64,000 nt of DNA from assembly GCF_001889405.1 (NCBI RefSeq), contig NZ_CP017921.1:944057-1008056 (forward strand). The letters are read 5' to 3'. The first letter of the stretch is position 1. Every line of letters begins with the position of its first letter. The DNA comes from Methanohalophilus halophilus (lineage in GTDB: Archaea > Halobacteriota > Methanosarcinia > Methanosarcinales > Methanosarcinaceae). The notes beneath the pieces are model-generated. The model did not search any database. It had not been told where the DNA came from and was given only the letters and a program-made list of their open reading frames with translations. The position numbers and the translations under genes are program-made. Below are positions 1-8,178 of the stretch, piece by piece.

Positions 1-101
1 CTACCGTTGACTCCTGAAACCACAGTTACCCCATCGTTGAAATCAATCTCGAGATCACTGTAACTGCGTATGTTCTTCACTTTAAGCCGCTTAAATCTCA
101 A
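1..101 (-). CDS. rad50: DNA repair ATPase Rad50, N-terminal fragment (runs off window)
   Basis: The first 33 codons of Rad50, an SMC-like ATPase that works with Mre11 in double-strand-break repair, lie here; the rest is outside the window. Read on the minus strand from a TTG at 101, the peptide begins LRFKRLKVKNIRSYSDLEID and continues to VVSGVNGS, the usual N-terminal strand and the beginning of the Walker A loop. The TTG overlaps the Mre11 stop codon by 2 bases, which points to translational coupling in an mre11-rad50 operon. The short length limits proof, but the motif and the neighbour agree. Confidence 0.85.
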   Translation of the reverse strand, partial: MRFKRLKVKNIRSYSDLEIDFNDGVTVVSGVNG

Positions 102-1453
102 AGATAGTCCCCCAGATTGTATTGTCGTGGAACCTTTGTTTTCTGTGGTTTTTTCTCAACATCCTTGTCCACTGCATCGGTTTCCTTTTTCTTCTTCCTT
201 GAAGGTTGGGATTTTTTATCTTCTCCCTTTTCAACGAAAACAGTCTCCTTATTTTGGGGTGGCTCTTCCTTCCGGGTAGTTTCAACCTGTTTTTTACGAT
301 GAATGTTTAAGGGGATTTCCTGGCTGAAATCCAGTTGTTCTATCATCGTTGCTATAGAATTCTCTGTCTTGTGGTCGATTGTGGTTTTAGGTATGGACAG
401 GTCCCTTATGATTTCATCAATCAACAGGCCTGCATCTGTAAGATCCATTTTTTTGATTTCTTCCCTGGCAGCAATGTCGGGATCTGAGAATATTATTTCC
501 GGTTGATTTTCAGTCTCATCAGGGTAATTGTTTCGCAAATCGGATATGCGACTGACCAGTACTTCCTGTTTATCAAGAAATTCTTCTATCTCACTATAGG
601 CAATATCCGCCTGTGAATTGCCTTTTAATTCAATAAAAACAACCTTATCCTTCACATCATATTCGCGGATCGTATTGAAAATGTCGCGGTATGCATCATT
701 TTCATCTTTTATGTCCACGACGATGTGCAAAAATTCTCTCGTATTTATCTGTCGCCTGCCTATATCAATGCCCTTTTGGGAAACAGTGATTATATTATAT
801 CCTCTGGGTTCTTCCTCTGCAGCACTGTTCCTTTCTGTGCTTCCACAGTAGGTAACCCATGTATTTTCCACCTTTGTTTTTTCATACTTGTGGTAGTCCC
901 CGAGCAATATTGCATCCAGTGCACAGGGGAATGAATGGATTACTTCAGCCACATCCCATTCCCCAAAAGGAAACGGTTTCATTAGCTGATGCATTACAAG
1001 GATATTGTGTGTAGCTTCGCCGGTGGTTTCAAAAACGGAGTAGTCAAAAGACTGTATCTTCGGTCGGGGTATACTGTCTATACCGTAAATCGCAATTTTG
1101 CCTGCCATAAAAGGGCTGTTGCCCAGGCGCCTGACCAGACGCATGTTTTCCAGCAGATCGAGCCACTGGGTTTGCTGTTTGCTTTCATGGTTGCCCACAA
1201 TTCCCAGCAGGGGAATTTCGGCCATTTTTAATTTAGACATTATCTGAATTGTTTCGAGAATGTCTTCCAGGGTGGGATTGCGGGAATCGAACAGGTCTCC
1301 TGCATGAATTACAGCATCGACTTTCATGTCAATAGCATCATCAATGACCTTTTCAAAGGCTTCCAGAAAATCCCGGCGACGTACATCACTGTGATATTGC
1401 CGATAACCAATATGTGTATCAGCAGTATGTATTAACCTGATTTCTCTATCCAT
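98..1453 (-). CDS. mre11: DNA double-strand break repair nuclease Mre11
   Basis: This manganese-dependent 3'-5' exonuclease/endonuclease partners with Rad50. The 451-residue protein has the calcineurin-like phosphoesterase motifs in order: ADTHIG (Asp12, His14), AGDLFDSRNP (Asp53), VGNHES (Asn88, His89), MHQ near 155 and LLGDYH near 186. The capping domain follows to about residue 370. The last 80 residues are a Lys/Glu/Pro-rich, probably disordered tail ending YNLGDYL, a likely Rad50- or PCNA-contacting end. Its stop overlaps the rad50 TTG. Upstream it is divergent from the phosphoglucose isomerase gene, with about 130 bp of A+T-rich DNA between them. Confidence 0.95.
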   Translation of the reverse strand: MDREIRLIHTADTHIGYRQYHSDVRRRDFLEAFEKVIDDAIDMKVDAVIHAGDLFDSRNPTLEDILETIQIMSKLKMAEIPLLGIVGNHESKQQTQWLDLLENMRLVRRLGNSPFMAGKIAIYGIDSIPRPKIQSFDYSVFETTGEATHNILVMHQLMKPFPFGEWDVAEVIHSFPCALDAILLGDYHKYEKTKVENTWVTYCGSTERNSAAEEEPRGYNIITVSQKGIDIGRRQINTREFLHIVVDIKDENDAYRDIFNTIREYDVKDKVVFIELKGNSQADIAYSEIEEFLDKQEVLVSRISDLRNNYPDETENQPEIIFSDPDIAAREEIKKMDLTDAGLLIDEIIRDLSIPKTTIDHKTENSIATMIEQLDFSQEIPLNIHRKKQVETTRKEEPPQNKETVFVEKGEDKKSQPSRKKKKETDAVDKDVEKKPQKTKVPRQYNLGDYL

Positions 1454-1583
1454 TGCAGCATCCCGTTCAACATAATGTTGGCCTATGTTTAAAAAGGCAC
1501 TGGAGGAAAGTTTTAAATTCTTTTGTTTATTAATATTGCCGCTGGCATCTTAAAAGGGGAATATGTCTTGAAGGAGTATGATC

Positions 1584-2315
1584 ATGTCAAATGAAATTAT
1601 TTTCGGTGGGGTTGAAAGGGTACCAGATGTACGTATGCTTTATGATATGGCTGAAGTCGTTTATGACAAAAAATGGCTTGAAGGAAGGGAAAATAAAGAG
1701 CTCTATTATATGTACAGGGACCTGTCCAAAAATCCTGGCGATCTTGATAAAATAAAATCACATAACCTCAGGTATGATATCACAATAATACCTCCGGCAA
1801 TGTTGGGAGTGGAATATGTAAAAACAGCCGGTCATTATCATCCGCAGGTGCCGGGCAGCAATCTTTCCTATGCAGAGGTTTACCAGGTACATGAAGGCAC
1901 TGCTACCTATCTTCTCCAGAAAGTTAGTGATGACAGGGTTGAGGATGTTGTGGTTGTAAAAGCCAGTGCGATGGACGTGGTGGTTGTGCCTCCGGGATAC
2001 GGTCATATTACGATCAATGCATCGGATTCAACCCTCAAAATGGCCAACTGGGTATGTCGTGATTTTTCCTCGGTGTATGAGCCTGTAAGAAATAAAAGAG
2101 GTGGAGCCTATTATTTACTTGAAGATGGCTTTATACAGAATTCTGCATACTCGCAGGTGCCTGAAATACGTCACGTTAAACCTATGGATGTGCCTGAATT
2201 CGGCCTTTTCAGGGGGGAGGACATGTACGGATTGGTTGAAGATCTTTCAAGGCTGGAATTCCTGACAATGCCGGAAAAGTATACTGATATTTTCAGTCAG
2301 ATTATCAATGAGTAA
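1584..2315 (+). CDS. pgiA: Glucose-6-phosphate isomerase, archaeal cupin type
   Basis: It interconverts glucose-6-phosphate and fructose-6-phosphate in gluconeogenesis and glycogen metabolism. The protein belongs to the metal-binding cupin family, unrelated to the classical isomerase. The cupin motif is TAGHYHPQVPG followed by YAEVYQVHEGTATYLLQ, then a second cupin motif VVVPPGYGHITIN. I prefer the ATG at 1584 (MSNEII) because GGAG at 1573-1576 is 7 bases before it; an in-frame ATG at 1578 would almost touch that site. At about 243 residues it is longer than the ~190-residue Pyrococcus enzyme because of an extra C-terminal segment. Confidence 0.9.
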   Translation: MSNEIIFGGVERVPDVRMLYDMAEVVYDKKWLEGRENKELYYMYRDLSKNPGDLDKIKSHNLRYDITIIPPAMLGVEYVKTAGHYHPQVPGSNLSYAEVYQVHEGTATYLLQKVSDDRVEDVVVVKASAMDVVVVPPGYGHITINASDSTLKMANWVCRDFSSVYEPVRNKRGGAYYLLEDGFIQNSAYSQVPEIRHVKPMDVPEFGLFRGEDMYGLVEDLSRLEFLTMPEKYTDIFSQIINE

Positions 2316-2367
2316 ACATATAACCTATTGTGTATATTTTTCATAAAAACGATTTAAAGGTGTATCA

Positions 2368-3126
2368 ATGCAGGATAAACGTGGCGCTGTGCAGTTCACG
2401 TCTTCAAAGATCGAAGACCTTATGTTCAGGACCACACTGGACTTAAAAAGTATGGAGGGAGATATAATTGTCAACCTCTCCATTGCTGATGCGGATGATA
2501 TTGTCGATGTACTGGAGCTTTTGAGGCTTACTTCCAGCAGCGGCCTTTCAGTAAGTCCTTTCTTAAAGGTCCTGGAAAGCGGAGACGCTATAGGTGATCT
2601 GACCATGCCGGAGGGGAAGGTGGGTATCGCTACAATGTGTAGTATGACCATAGACGGGGTTTTATTAAAATCGGGAATTATGACAAATCCCAAATTTGGG
2701 GGAGTTGTGCAGATTCGCAATGGTTTGCCCGTCAGATTCACTGATGTCCTGACCTATACCAGCACCACAATAGATCCTCTTGAAGTACTCATGTCGCAGG
2801 ACATTACTTCTGTAACCCGGATGCTTCAGACCGGTTCGGGTAAGATTCTTGCAAACTTAAGGGAAGTCCATCTTGCAAAAAGGGATGAGATTAACAGTGT
2901 TCTTTCGGGAATGATGGATATTGGGATAAATGGTATTCTGGAGGTAGGGGATCCCAACAGCCGTGTACTTGATGTTCCTGTGGAACGTGACCATCTTGGG
3001 GTGGTGGTTATCGGGGGCACCAACCCGATGGCTATTATGAAAGAACAGGGAATCAATATCCGTACCAATGCAATGTCCACACTGATGGATATCAATTCCA
3101 TGGACAAAATCGAGGACTATTTCTAA
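2368..3126 (+). CDS. nrpRII: NrpR-family nitrogen regulator without DNA-binding domain (NrpRII type)
   Basis: The whole 252-residue protein is an NrpR regulatory domain (DUF128/NRD). NrpR represses nitrogen-assimilation genes and releases DNA when 2-oxoglutarate binds. Full-length NrpR of Methanococcus has an N-terminal winged helix and two regulatory domains. In Methanosarcina the functions are split: NrpRI carries the HTH and NrpRII is a partner with only the regulatory domain. No HTH is visible here, so this should be the NrpRII type, acting through an NrpRI encoded elsewhere. AAAGGTG precedes the ATG by 7 bases. It ends 2 bp before the convergent RecJ-like gene. A plausible target, glnA, lies 12 kb away in this window. 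Confidence 0.85.
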   Translation: MQDKRGAVQFTSSKIEDLMFRTTLDLKSMEGDIIVNLSIADADDIVDVLELLRLTSSSGLSVSPFLKVLESGDAIGDLTMPEGKVGIATMCSMTIDGVLLKSGIMTNPKFGGVVQIRNGLPVRFTDVLTYTSTTIDPLEVLMSQDITSVTRMLQTGSGKILANLREVHLAKRDEINSVLSGMMDIGINGILEVGDPNSRVLDVPVERDHLGVVVIGGTNPMAIMKEQGINIRTNAMSTLMDINSMDKIEDYF

Positions 3127-3128
3127 CT

Positions 3129-4496
3129 TCAGTTTTTCTGGAATTGGCTTCCTATTATTTCATCCAGCTTATTGAGGAACTCGTTTCTGCACGTTGCAGG
3201 TATTGTCGCTCCTGCTGCAATATCATGTCCTCCTCCTGCACCGTTCACGAAGCCGGCTGCATCTGACATTGCCTGTGATAGGTTGAGTCCCTTCCTGATA
3301 AGGTCCTGTGTTCCCCGGGCGGATACTTTTACACCATCATCTGAATCTGCAAAGGCAATTATGGGCTTGTCCCGCCTCCCGGCAGAAGTAATGCTCATAC
3401 CGGCGATAATGCCTACAATCGTTTCTTTGATCTTGTTTCCTGCATCAAAATACTGTATATGGTCCAGCTGTGTAATACCATTCTCTTTCACAAGTTTTAG
3501 GCCGTTGACAAGATTTTGCCTGTGTTCTCCAAGAAGTTTCTTTGCATCCTCGTAAGCTTTTCCCCGCTCTCCCATACATACGGCCAGTCCGGTCTCTGCG
3601 TGGTCATAGCGTGCAGTGGCATTGAGCAGTGTTGAAAATTCGGAAGCGTCCCGCATTTCAGTTCCTTCGCGTTCATTGAGCAGGACATAAACTTCCCCGA
3701 TTAATCTTTCAACCTTGAAGGGTTGAAGTCCGGCTTTGATACAATGTTGCATGACCCCGGATATTATTCTCTGTTTTTCTGGAGACTCAAGATCGATCCA
3801 GCGTCTCCACCGTTCATCGCCCCCGAAACGGATATTCATGTCATGGAGAAAGCCTATGCATGCATCCTCATCACCTGAAAGGCCCGGCAGGAATGGATCA
3901 GAAGAAAATTGAAGTAGTTTATATACCGGGCGGGTTTGTTTGCCAAAAAGGGTGATATCTTTTTCATAACTTAGATGGCCGTTTTTCACTCCTTCTTCAA
4001 GCAGCAGGCGGTTAACTCCGGTCAACTGTCCCTTTTTGAGGTGTTGCATGTCTCCGATAGCACCAACCATGGCTATATCCACCAGGTCTGTATTCTGGCC
4101 TATCTCATTTGCAAGGATATAGGTTGTTCCGGAGCCGCTTAACTGGTATGATCCATTAGCACCGAATAGATGGGGGTTGAGGTGATATTTCCCTTCTCCA
4201 CGAGGCTGGTGATGATCTGAAACAATGGCATTGATCCCTTTTGCATTTATGCTGTCCAGCATGCCGCTTCCCAGATCTGTGAAGATTGCAAGTTCCGGAT
4301 TTATGTTTGCGATGTCTTCTATGATATTGTCATCCAGCTGTTTTACAAACCTCATCTCATAATTGATACTTGCACGTTGCAGGGCTTTACATATTATTCC
4401 GGCAGAAGTCAGGCCGTCTGCGTCAATGTGGGAAACCACATATACAGATTCGTGTTTCTGTATTTCTGTATTACATTCTCTTGCATGTTCTTTCAT
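3129..4496 (-). CDS. DHH-family single-strand exonuclease, archaeal RecJ-like
   Basis: The 455-residue protein carries the DHH phosphoesterase motifs HIDADGLTSAG (23-33), IFTDLGSG (about 71-78) and SDHHQPRG (about 92-99), and a C-terminal DHHA1 motif GGGHDIAAGA. Archaeal members are single-strand-specific exonucleases; some (GAN) bind GINS at the replication fork, others act on RNA. Which of these this one does cannot be told from the sequence. It lies 24 bp downstream of an Hjc-like nuclease gene on the same strand, suggesting a two-gene DNA-processing operon. Confidence 0.85.
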   Translation of the reverse strand: MKEHARECNTEIQKHESVYVVSHIDADGLTSAGIICKALQRASINYEMRFVKQLDDNIIEDIANINPELAIFTDLGSGMLDSINAKGINAIVSDHHQPRGEGKYHLNPHLFGANGSYQLSGSGTTYILANEIGQNTDLVDIAMVGAIGDMQHLKKGQLTGVNRLLLEEGVKNGHLSYEKDITLFGKQTRPVYKLLQFSSDPFLPGLSGDEDACIGFLHDMNIRFGGDERWRRWIDLESPEKQRIISGVMQHCIKAGLQPFKVERLIGEVYVLLNEREGTEMRDASEFSTLLNATARYDHAETGLAVCMGERGKAYEDAKKLLGEHRQNLVNGLKLVKENGITQLDHIQYFDAGNKIKETIVGIIAGMSITSAGRRDKPIIAFADSDDGVKVSARGTQDLIRKGLNLSQAMSDAAGFVNGAGGGHDIAAGATIPATCRNEFLNKLDEIIGSQFQKN

Positions 4497-4520
4497 TAAT
4501 CTAAGTACTTTTTCTATATG

Positions 4521-5027
4521 TCATTCCCCCGTCTGCATCCAGTTATTTTGCTTGGCCCATTTTTCAGGTTCGATATGATATGCGTCACCCTTTCTTTCAA
4601 GCTTAGAATAAAGCTTGATTTCATCAATTGTGTATTTCAGTTCTCCTGATCCGTATTTTTCCTCGATGTCTTTCCAGGGGATAATATAGGCTTGCCGCGA
4701 CTTCCCGGATCCCTGTCGTAATTCAACAACCAGAAAACCGGCCCTTCCGGACCTTCTCAGGTATTCCGATATGCGTATTACCTGATGTGCCCCGTTCTTG
4801 TCTATGGTGAAATGCTGACTGAAATAAAGAGCATTGGCCCCTTTTTCAGTTGAAATACTCTTGCACTCTATCCCTAAATAAAAATCCGGGTTCAAAGAAT
4901 CTACCATTACATCCAGGAACTGGGGTGTGAAACGATGTTGTTTTATGCGGTGGGCTATCGCTTTTATATTGCAGTTTTCAAAATAATCGTTGAAAGACTG
5001 TACAAGTTTCCTTTCGAATTCTGTCAT
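4521..5027 (-). CDS. PD-(D/E)XK nuclease, Holliday-junction-resolvase-like
   Basis: The 168-residue protein has the layout of archaeal Hjc: an acidic residue early (Glu3), a basic stretch RIKQHRF (28-33), Asp39, then GIECKS (52-57), which supplies the Glu54-x-Lys56 pair of the PD-(D/E)XK core. A C-terminal helix-rich region of about 70 residues goes beyond minimal Hjc. It should cut branched or otherwise structured DNA, but the substrate is inferred. The RecJ-like exonuclease gene follows after 24 bp. Confidence 0.65.
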   Translation of the reverse strand: MTEFERKLVQSFNDYFENCNIKAIAHRIKQHRFTPQFLDVMVDSLNPDFYLGIECKSISTEKGANALYFSQHFTIDKNGAHQVIRISEYLRRSGRAGFLVVELRQGSGKSRQAYIIPWKDIEEKYGSGELKYTIDEIKLYSKLERKGDAYHIEPEKWAKQNNWMQTGE

Positions 5028-5131
5028 AACAGCTCTTTACCACCTTTTATGATACATTCCTTCGGTATTATTTTTATAGCTTGTCTTTATTTGCGTTAAT
5101 TTCATGTATGAAGTTGAACATGTAAGTTTTC

Positions 5132-5311
5132 ATGAGTAAAAAGAGCATTGAAATTCTGCTGGCTGTGGGCTCAGTAACCCTTTTCGCCGTTATGCTTATT
5201 CTTGTGCATTCCCTTGGAATGGCAAACGAGGGATACGGCTATGTGGTGTCACTGATGATTTTTGTACTTGTAGTTTCAGTGGTGGGGCTTAAACTTCCTT
5301 CACTGGGATAA
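5132..5311 (+). CDS. Small two-helix membrane protein, unknown function
   Basis: This 59-codon frame starts MSKKSIEILLAVGS and ends at TAA. It encodes two hydrophobic stretches, about residues 5-27 and 37-54, separated by a short polar turn (MANEGYGY). The basic N-terminus followed by a hydrophobic helix suggests insertion with a cytoplasmic N-terminus. It starts about 100 bp from the divergent Hjc-like gene and is followed by a clear hairpin terminator. The size, composition and clean punctuation argue for a real gene. I do not recognise the family. Confidence 0.6.
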   Translation: MSKKSIEILLAVGSVTLFAVMLILVHSLGMANEGYGYVVSLMIFVLVVSVVGLKLPSLG

Positions 5312-5345
5312 TTAGTATAAGGAAAGTTAAAAAGAGAAAGTTGAA

Positions 5346-5375
5346 GACCCCTTGAAGGGGTCCTTCTATCTTTTT
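5346..5375. terminator. Hairpin terminator between convergent genes
   Basis: A 7-bp perfect stem (5346-5352 with 5356-5362, GACCCCT/AGGGGTC) has a 3-base loop and is followed on the plus strand by a pyrimidine-rich TTCTATCTTTTT run. The minus side is also T-rich, so it may serve both the small membrane protein gene and the DUF1699 gene. Confidence 0.65.
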
Positions 5376-5381
5376 GTAGAA

Positions 5382-5783
5382 TCAGGAATTCTGTTTCATT
5401 AAGAAAGTTATGAAATCCGGGCTTAAACGGGTTTCTTTGACCATTTTGTCGGTAATTTCTTCTTCGGCAAGCCCTTCTTTCCTGTATTCTTCAATACGGT
5501 CATACACACTTCTGGAAACTTCGGAATACTCGTTTATGTCTTTCCTGTGTCCCCATACATCGCCTTCAAGTAAGTCAATACCTTGCATTTCAAGATACAT
5601 TCTTGCAGAGCTGGATATTGTTCTTTTATAGGAACTGGGTATGTGCAGGGCCTTTACGTTGGGACATTTCATCACAAGGGAAAAAATATCCGTATTAGAT
5701 GGCCTGAACGCGAGGTGAATGATTTCCTCATTTTCATCCAGGGTCTCGATTTCTTCTTTAGAACTGACGACTCTTATTTTCAT
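5382..5783 (-). CDS. DUF1699 family protein
   Basis: The 133-residue protein matches the methanogen-restricted DUF1699 family as I recall it: an N-terminal MKIRVVSSKEEI strand, a central LHIPSSYKRTISSSARMYLEMQGI segment and a helical C-terminus. I chose the ATG at 5783 because GAAGGGA lies 5-6 bases before it; an upstream in-frame ATG at 5810 has no such site. No catalytic motif is visible. The function is unknown, and the DDYD-poor, IDLLEGDVWGH-containing core gives no clue to a ligand. Confidence 0.7.
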   Translation of the reverse strand: MKIRVVSSKEEIETLDENEEIIHLAFRPSNTDIFSLVMKCPNVKALHIPSSYKRTISSSARMYLEMQGIDLLEGDVWGHRKDINEYSEVSRSVYDRIEEYRKEGLAEEEITDKMVKETRLSPDFITFLMKQNS

Positions 5784-5937
5784 TTTTGGTCCCTTCTTCT
5801 TTGATGTCAATTTTTTAAGCGGTATAAAATCCTTTCAAAACTGACTTCTAATTGTATATACATTAGTTATTCTATATAAATTTTGTTAGGTTGGATTTAA
5901 TTTAAATTCAAGGCGGTTTGTATTTATATTTCCTGAT

Positions 5938-5982
5938 GTTTCATTTTTAAAATGAAACTCCCATTTAATCTCTGATTAAATG
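5938..5982. repeat. Two adjacent perfect palindromes in an intergenic region
   Basis: The first palindrome (5938-5958) pairs GTTTCATTTT with AAAATGAAAC around a single T. The second (5962-5982) pairs CATTTAAT with ATTAAATG around 5 bases. Their centres are 24 bp apart. They sit in the 310-bp A+T-rich gap between DUF1699 and the metallohydrolase, about 112-156 bp before the latter's start. They may be operator half-sites for dimeric regulators or RNA hairpins. The rest of the 5784-6093 gap holds no convincing gene. Confidence 0.5.
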
Positions 5983-6093
5983 TGGCTGGAAAAAGTTGAA
6001 TTATAGGATATAAAGGATGTTTTCTTGTATTAGCTTTGATAAAAAGAAATGTTAATCAACTTGTTGCATTAAATATTCACAGGAGGTAAAAGA

Positions 6094-6765
6094 TTGAAAG
6101 GTATAGATATAGGAAAAGTGCACATTGATTGGCTGGGTCATGCAGGATTCAGGTTGCAGGGGGACAATCTGATAGTGTATATTGATCCCTATGATGTTGG
6201 TGGTTATATCGACTACGAAGATCAGGCCGATGTACTGCTTATAACTCATGAGCATTTCGACCATTGTTCGCCGCAGGACATTCAGAAGGTCAGGAAAAGT
6301 ACGGCTACGACCTTAATTCCGACAAATTGCAGTCTGCAGTTTCGTGGCGATGCAAGAAGAATTGAATCTGGTGATGTCCTCAGGGACGAACTTGCAATAA
6401 AGGGATTGAATATAGAGATAGTTGCAGCTTATAACGTAGACAAACCTTTCCATCCGCCCGGTGAAGGTGTGGGTTATGTGGTTGAGCTGGAAGGCTTGCG
6501 GATCTATCATGCGGGGGATACAGATTTGATTGATGAAATGGCTTCCATTGAAGCTGATATCGTCCTGCTTCCTATCGGAGGAAATTATACTATGGATGAA
6601 AAACAAGCTGCAGAAGCAGTTTCATGTATAGGGCCAGACTATGTCATACCAATGCATTATGGAAGTGTTGAGGGAACGGAAGCTGATGTGAATCTCTTTA
6701 AAAAACTTGTAGAAAAAAGAAGTGAAGCAAAGGTAATTATTCTTGAAAACAATATGGATTCCTGA
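6094..6765 (+). CDS. Metallo-beta-lactamase-fold hydrolase (UPF0173-like)
   Basis: This 223-residue enzyme has the metal-binding motif THEHFDH (about 50-56), then HAGDT near 140 and a C-terminal IPMHYGS, the arrangement of the short UPF0173/UlaG-like hydrolases. The substrate is unknown. The start is a TTG at 6094, supported by AGGAGG at 6081-6086 seven bases upstream; no ATG fits. The RNase P gene rnp4 starts 18 bp after the stop, so the two are probably cotranscribed. Confidence 0.85.
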   Translation: MKGIDIGKVHIDWLGHAGFRLQGDNLIVYIDPYDVGGYIDYEDQADVLLITHEHFDHCSPQDIQKVRKSTATTLIPTNCSLQFRGDARRIESGDVLRDELAIKGLNIEIVAAYNVDKPFHPPGEGVGYVVELEGLRIYHAGDTDLIDEMASIEADIVLLPIGGNYTMDEKQAAEAVSCIGPDYVIPMHYGSVEGTEADVNLFKKLVEKRSEAKVIILENNMDS

Positions 6766-6783
6766 ATATTTGAGGTAGTTTGT

Positions 6784-7104
6784 GTGTCTAAATCCCGAAA
6801 AAAGCAGAAAAATCTCATGAAGGATCTGGCAAAACAGAGAATTGAACGTCTCTTCAAACTTGCAGAATCATCATACAGTGTACACCCTTACAGAAGTGAC
6901 AGGTATGTTACACTTGCACGCAGGATTGGTATGCGCTACAGGATCCGTTTGCCCGCCTATCTTCGCAGAAGGGTGTGCCGTAGTTGTAATTCTTATCTCG
7001 TACCGGGTAGTAGTTCCAGGGTGCGGCTGAAAAAAGGAACGGTGTGTATAACCTGCCTTTCATGCGGCAGGAAAATGTGTATTCCTTACAAATATTTTTT
7101 TTAA
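6784..7104 (+). CDS. rnp4: RNase P protein component 4 (Rpp21/Rpr2)
   Basis: The protein is a subunit of archaeal RNase P, which trims the 5' leader from pre-tRNA. It has 106 residues, typical for the family, with a basic helical N-terminus (MSKSRKKQKNLMKDLAKQRI) and a zinc ribbon made by CRSCNSYL and CLSCGRKM. The start is GTG at 6784, with GAGGT about 8 bases upstream. The last 4 bases overlap a convergent small gene. A tRNA and the SRP RNA lie just downstream. Confidence 0.9.
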   Translation: MSKSRKKQKNLMKDLAKQRIERLFKLAESSYSVHPYRSDRYVTLARRIGMRYRIRLPAYLRRRVCRSCNSYLVPGSSSRVRLKKGTVCITCLSCGRKMCIPYKYFF

Positions 7105-7325
7105 AATGATGACAGTAGTGCTTTGATAAGCAGAGCTGCAATTATGACGACAATTCCCATTGTAAGATAAATTAATACATTGCGATATACTTCTTCTTTT
7201 TCAGAACCTGGTTTAATCCCCCAGTGATTGCAATTTCCTTTTGAATCACAACCGCCACAGGAAGGAGTTTTTTCTTCGTGCTCTGGTCTTTGGATAACCG
7301 GGAGTTTTTTCATGTTATCTGGCAT
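7101..7325 (-). CDS. Small Cys-containing membrane-anchored protein, unknown
   Basis: The 74-residue protein has a soluble N-terminal half with four cysteines and a histidine in CGGCDSKGNCNHWG (23-36), followed by one transmembrane helix (about 46-70, VLIYLTMGIVVIIAALLIKALL). The cysteine spacing could bind zinc or an iron-sulfur cluster. It converges on rnp4 with a 4-bp overlap. There is no strong ribosome site; ATG at 7325 and ATG at 7313 (MKKLPV) are both possible starts. I do not recognise the family. Confidence 0.55.
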   Translation of the reverse strand: MPDNMKKLPVIQRPEHEEKTPSCGGCDSKGNCNHWGIKPGSEKEEVYRNVLIYLTMGIVVIIAALLIKALLSSF

Positions 7326-7376
7326 TGTATTAACTTTCTATGTTCTCTTTGATAAAATGATTGAAAAAATAGTTAA

Positions 7377-7461
7377 CGACGAGAGGGGGATTCGAACCCC
7401 CGAGGTGGCGAGCACCACAGGATTAGCAATCCTGCGCCATACCGGGCTTGGCTATCTCGTC
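7377..7461 (-). tRNA. tRNA-Ser (anticodon GCT)
   Basis: The 85-nt gene has acceptor arms GACGAGA and TCTCGTC, a G discriminator, an anticodon stem AGGAT/ATCCT with loop TTGCTAA (anticodon GCT, serine AGY codons), a long variable arm as expected for serine, and a T arm GGGGGTTCGAATCCCCC. CCA is not encoded. A TATA-like GTTATATACATG lies about 30 bp upstream on the same strand (7488-7499). Confidence 0.97.
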
Positions 7462-7511
7462 CCGGGTAAGCAGTCCATAAGCCAGTCATGTATATAACTT
7501 TTTCCTTGTAT

Positions 7512-7835
7512 AAAGTGGCAGGCATGCTTCAGGTTGCCATCATTCTCATTTTCCAGGGGACTGTGACCTCGCCTCCACCCCGCAACCCTGAGAGCGATGT
7601 ATGTTCGCGGTAAGTCTGCTCCCTTCCGGGCCTCGACCGGTTTCCGCGGTAAAGATAGAGGGCCGATTCTCCAACCAACCTCTCTAGCAACATCATCCAA
7701 ACAGGACGGAGTTTCTTAGTTGAGGTCACAGGCTTGAAAATAATCCTGATGACTTCCTTCAGCTTCGTCTCCCGCATATCGGCGATTTCGGGTTACAGGT
7801 AACGCCGGCCTACCCAGACTAGCCTGCCACCCCCT
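7512..7835 (-). ncRNA. ffs: Signal recognition particle RNA (7S RNA)
   Basis: Read on the minus strand, the RNA carries the conserved SRP54-binding element CCGGAAGGGAGCAG (around 7618-7632) with the partner strand GGTTGCGGGG further on. The ends pair: GTGGCAGGC (7830-7822) with GCCTGCCAC (7523-7515), closing the long helix 5/1 of the archaeal form. The length of about 320 nt fits. The exact ends are set by the pairing and carry an error of a few bases. Confidence 0.92.
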
Positions 7836-7851
7836 AAATGTGGTTTGATGC

Positions 7852-7861
7852 TTATAAAATT
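7852..7861 (-). promoter_or_regulatory. TATA box of SRP RNA gene
   Basis: ATTTTATAAG on the minus strand is centred about 22 bp before the inferred 5' end of the SRP RNA, the normal archaeal TATA-to-start spacing. Confidence 0.6.
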
Positions 7862-7937
7862 ATTCCCACGCATATGCCTTCTCTAATATTGAAGAAAGTT
7901 AATTATAGCTGTAAACTTAATATTAAATGGTGATTTT

Positions 7938-8177
7938 ATGGAGGAAATGATGGGTTTTGTGACAGGCAACAGGAATCGACAAAAACTTCTTGAAATGCTG
8001 GGATCCAAAGGTGACCTTGAGACATCCCTTATTGCAAAGAATATGCATCTTGCACAGCCTTCTGTCAAAAGACTGGTTGAAGAGCTGGTGGAAAAGAAAT
8101 TGATAGTGGAAAAAGCAGGCAAATGCAGTCTTACTGAATTAGGGACAACAGTTGAGAGGAAAGTACAAAACCTCTGA
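7938..8177 (+). CDS. Small winged-helix DNA-binding protein
   Basis: The 79-residue protein is one winged-helix domain: helix 1 RNRQKLLEMLGS, a helix-turn-helix LETSLIAKNMHLAQPSVKRLVEELVEKKLI, and a wing ending in TELGTTVERK, as in MarR/ArsR-like archaeal regulators. GGTGA lies 5 bases before the ATG. It converges on the KaiC-like gene, whose stop begins 1 bp away. Its target is unknown. Confidence 0.75.
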   Translation: MEEMMGFVTGNRNRQKLLEMLGSKGDLETSLIAKNMHLAQPSVKRLVEELVEKKLIVEKAGKCSLTELGTTVERKVQNL

Positions 8178-8178
8178 T

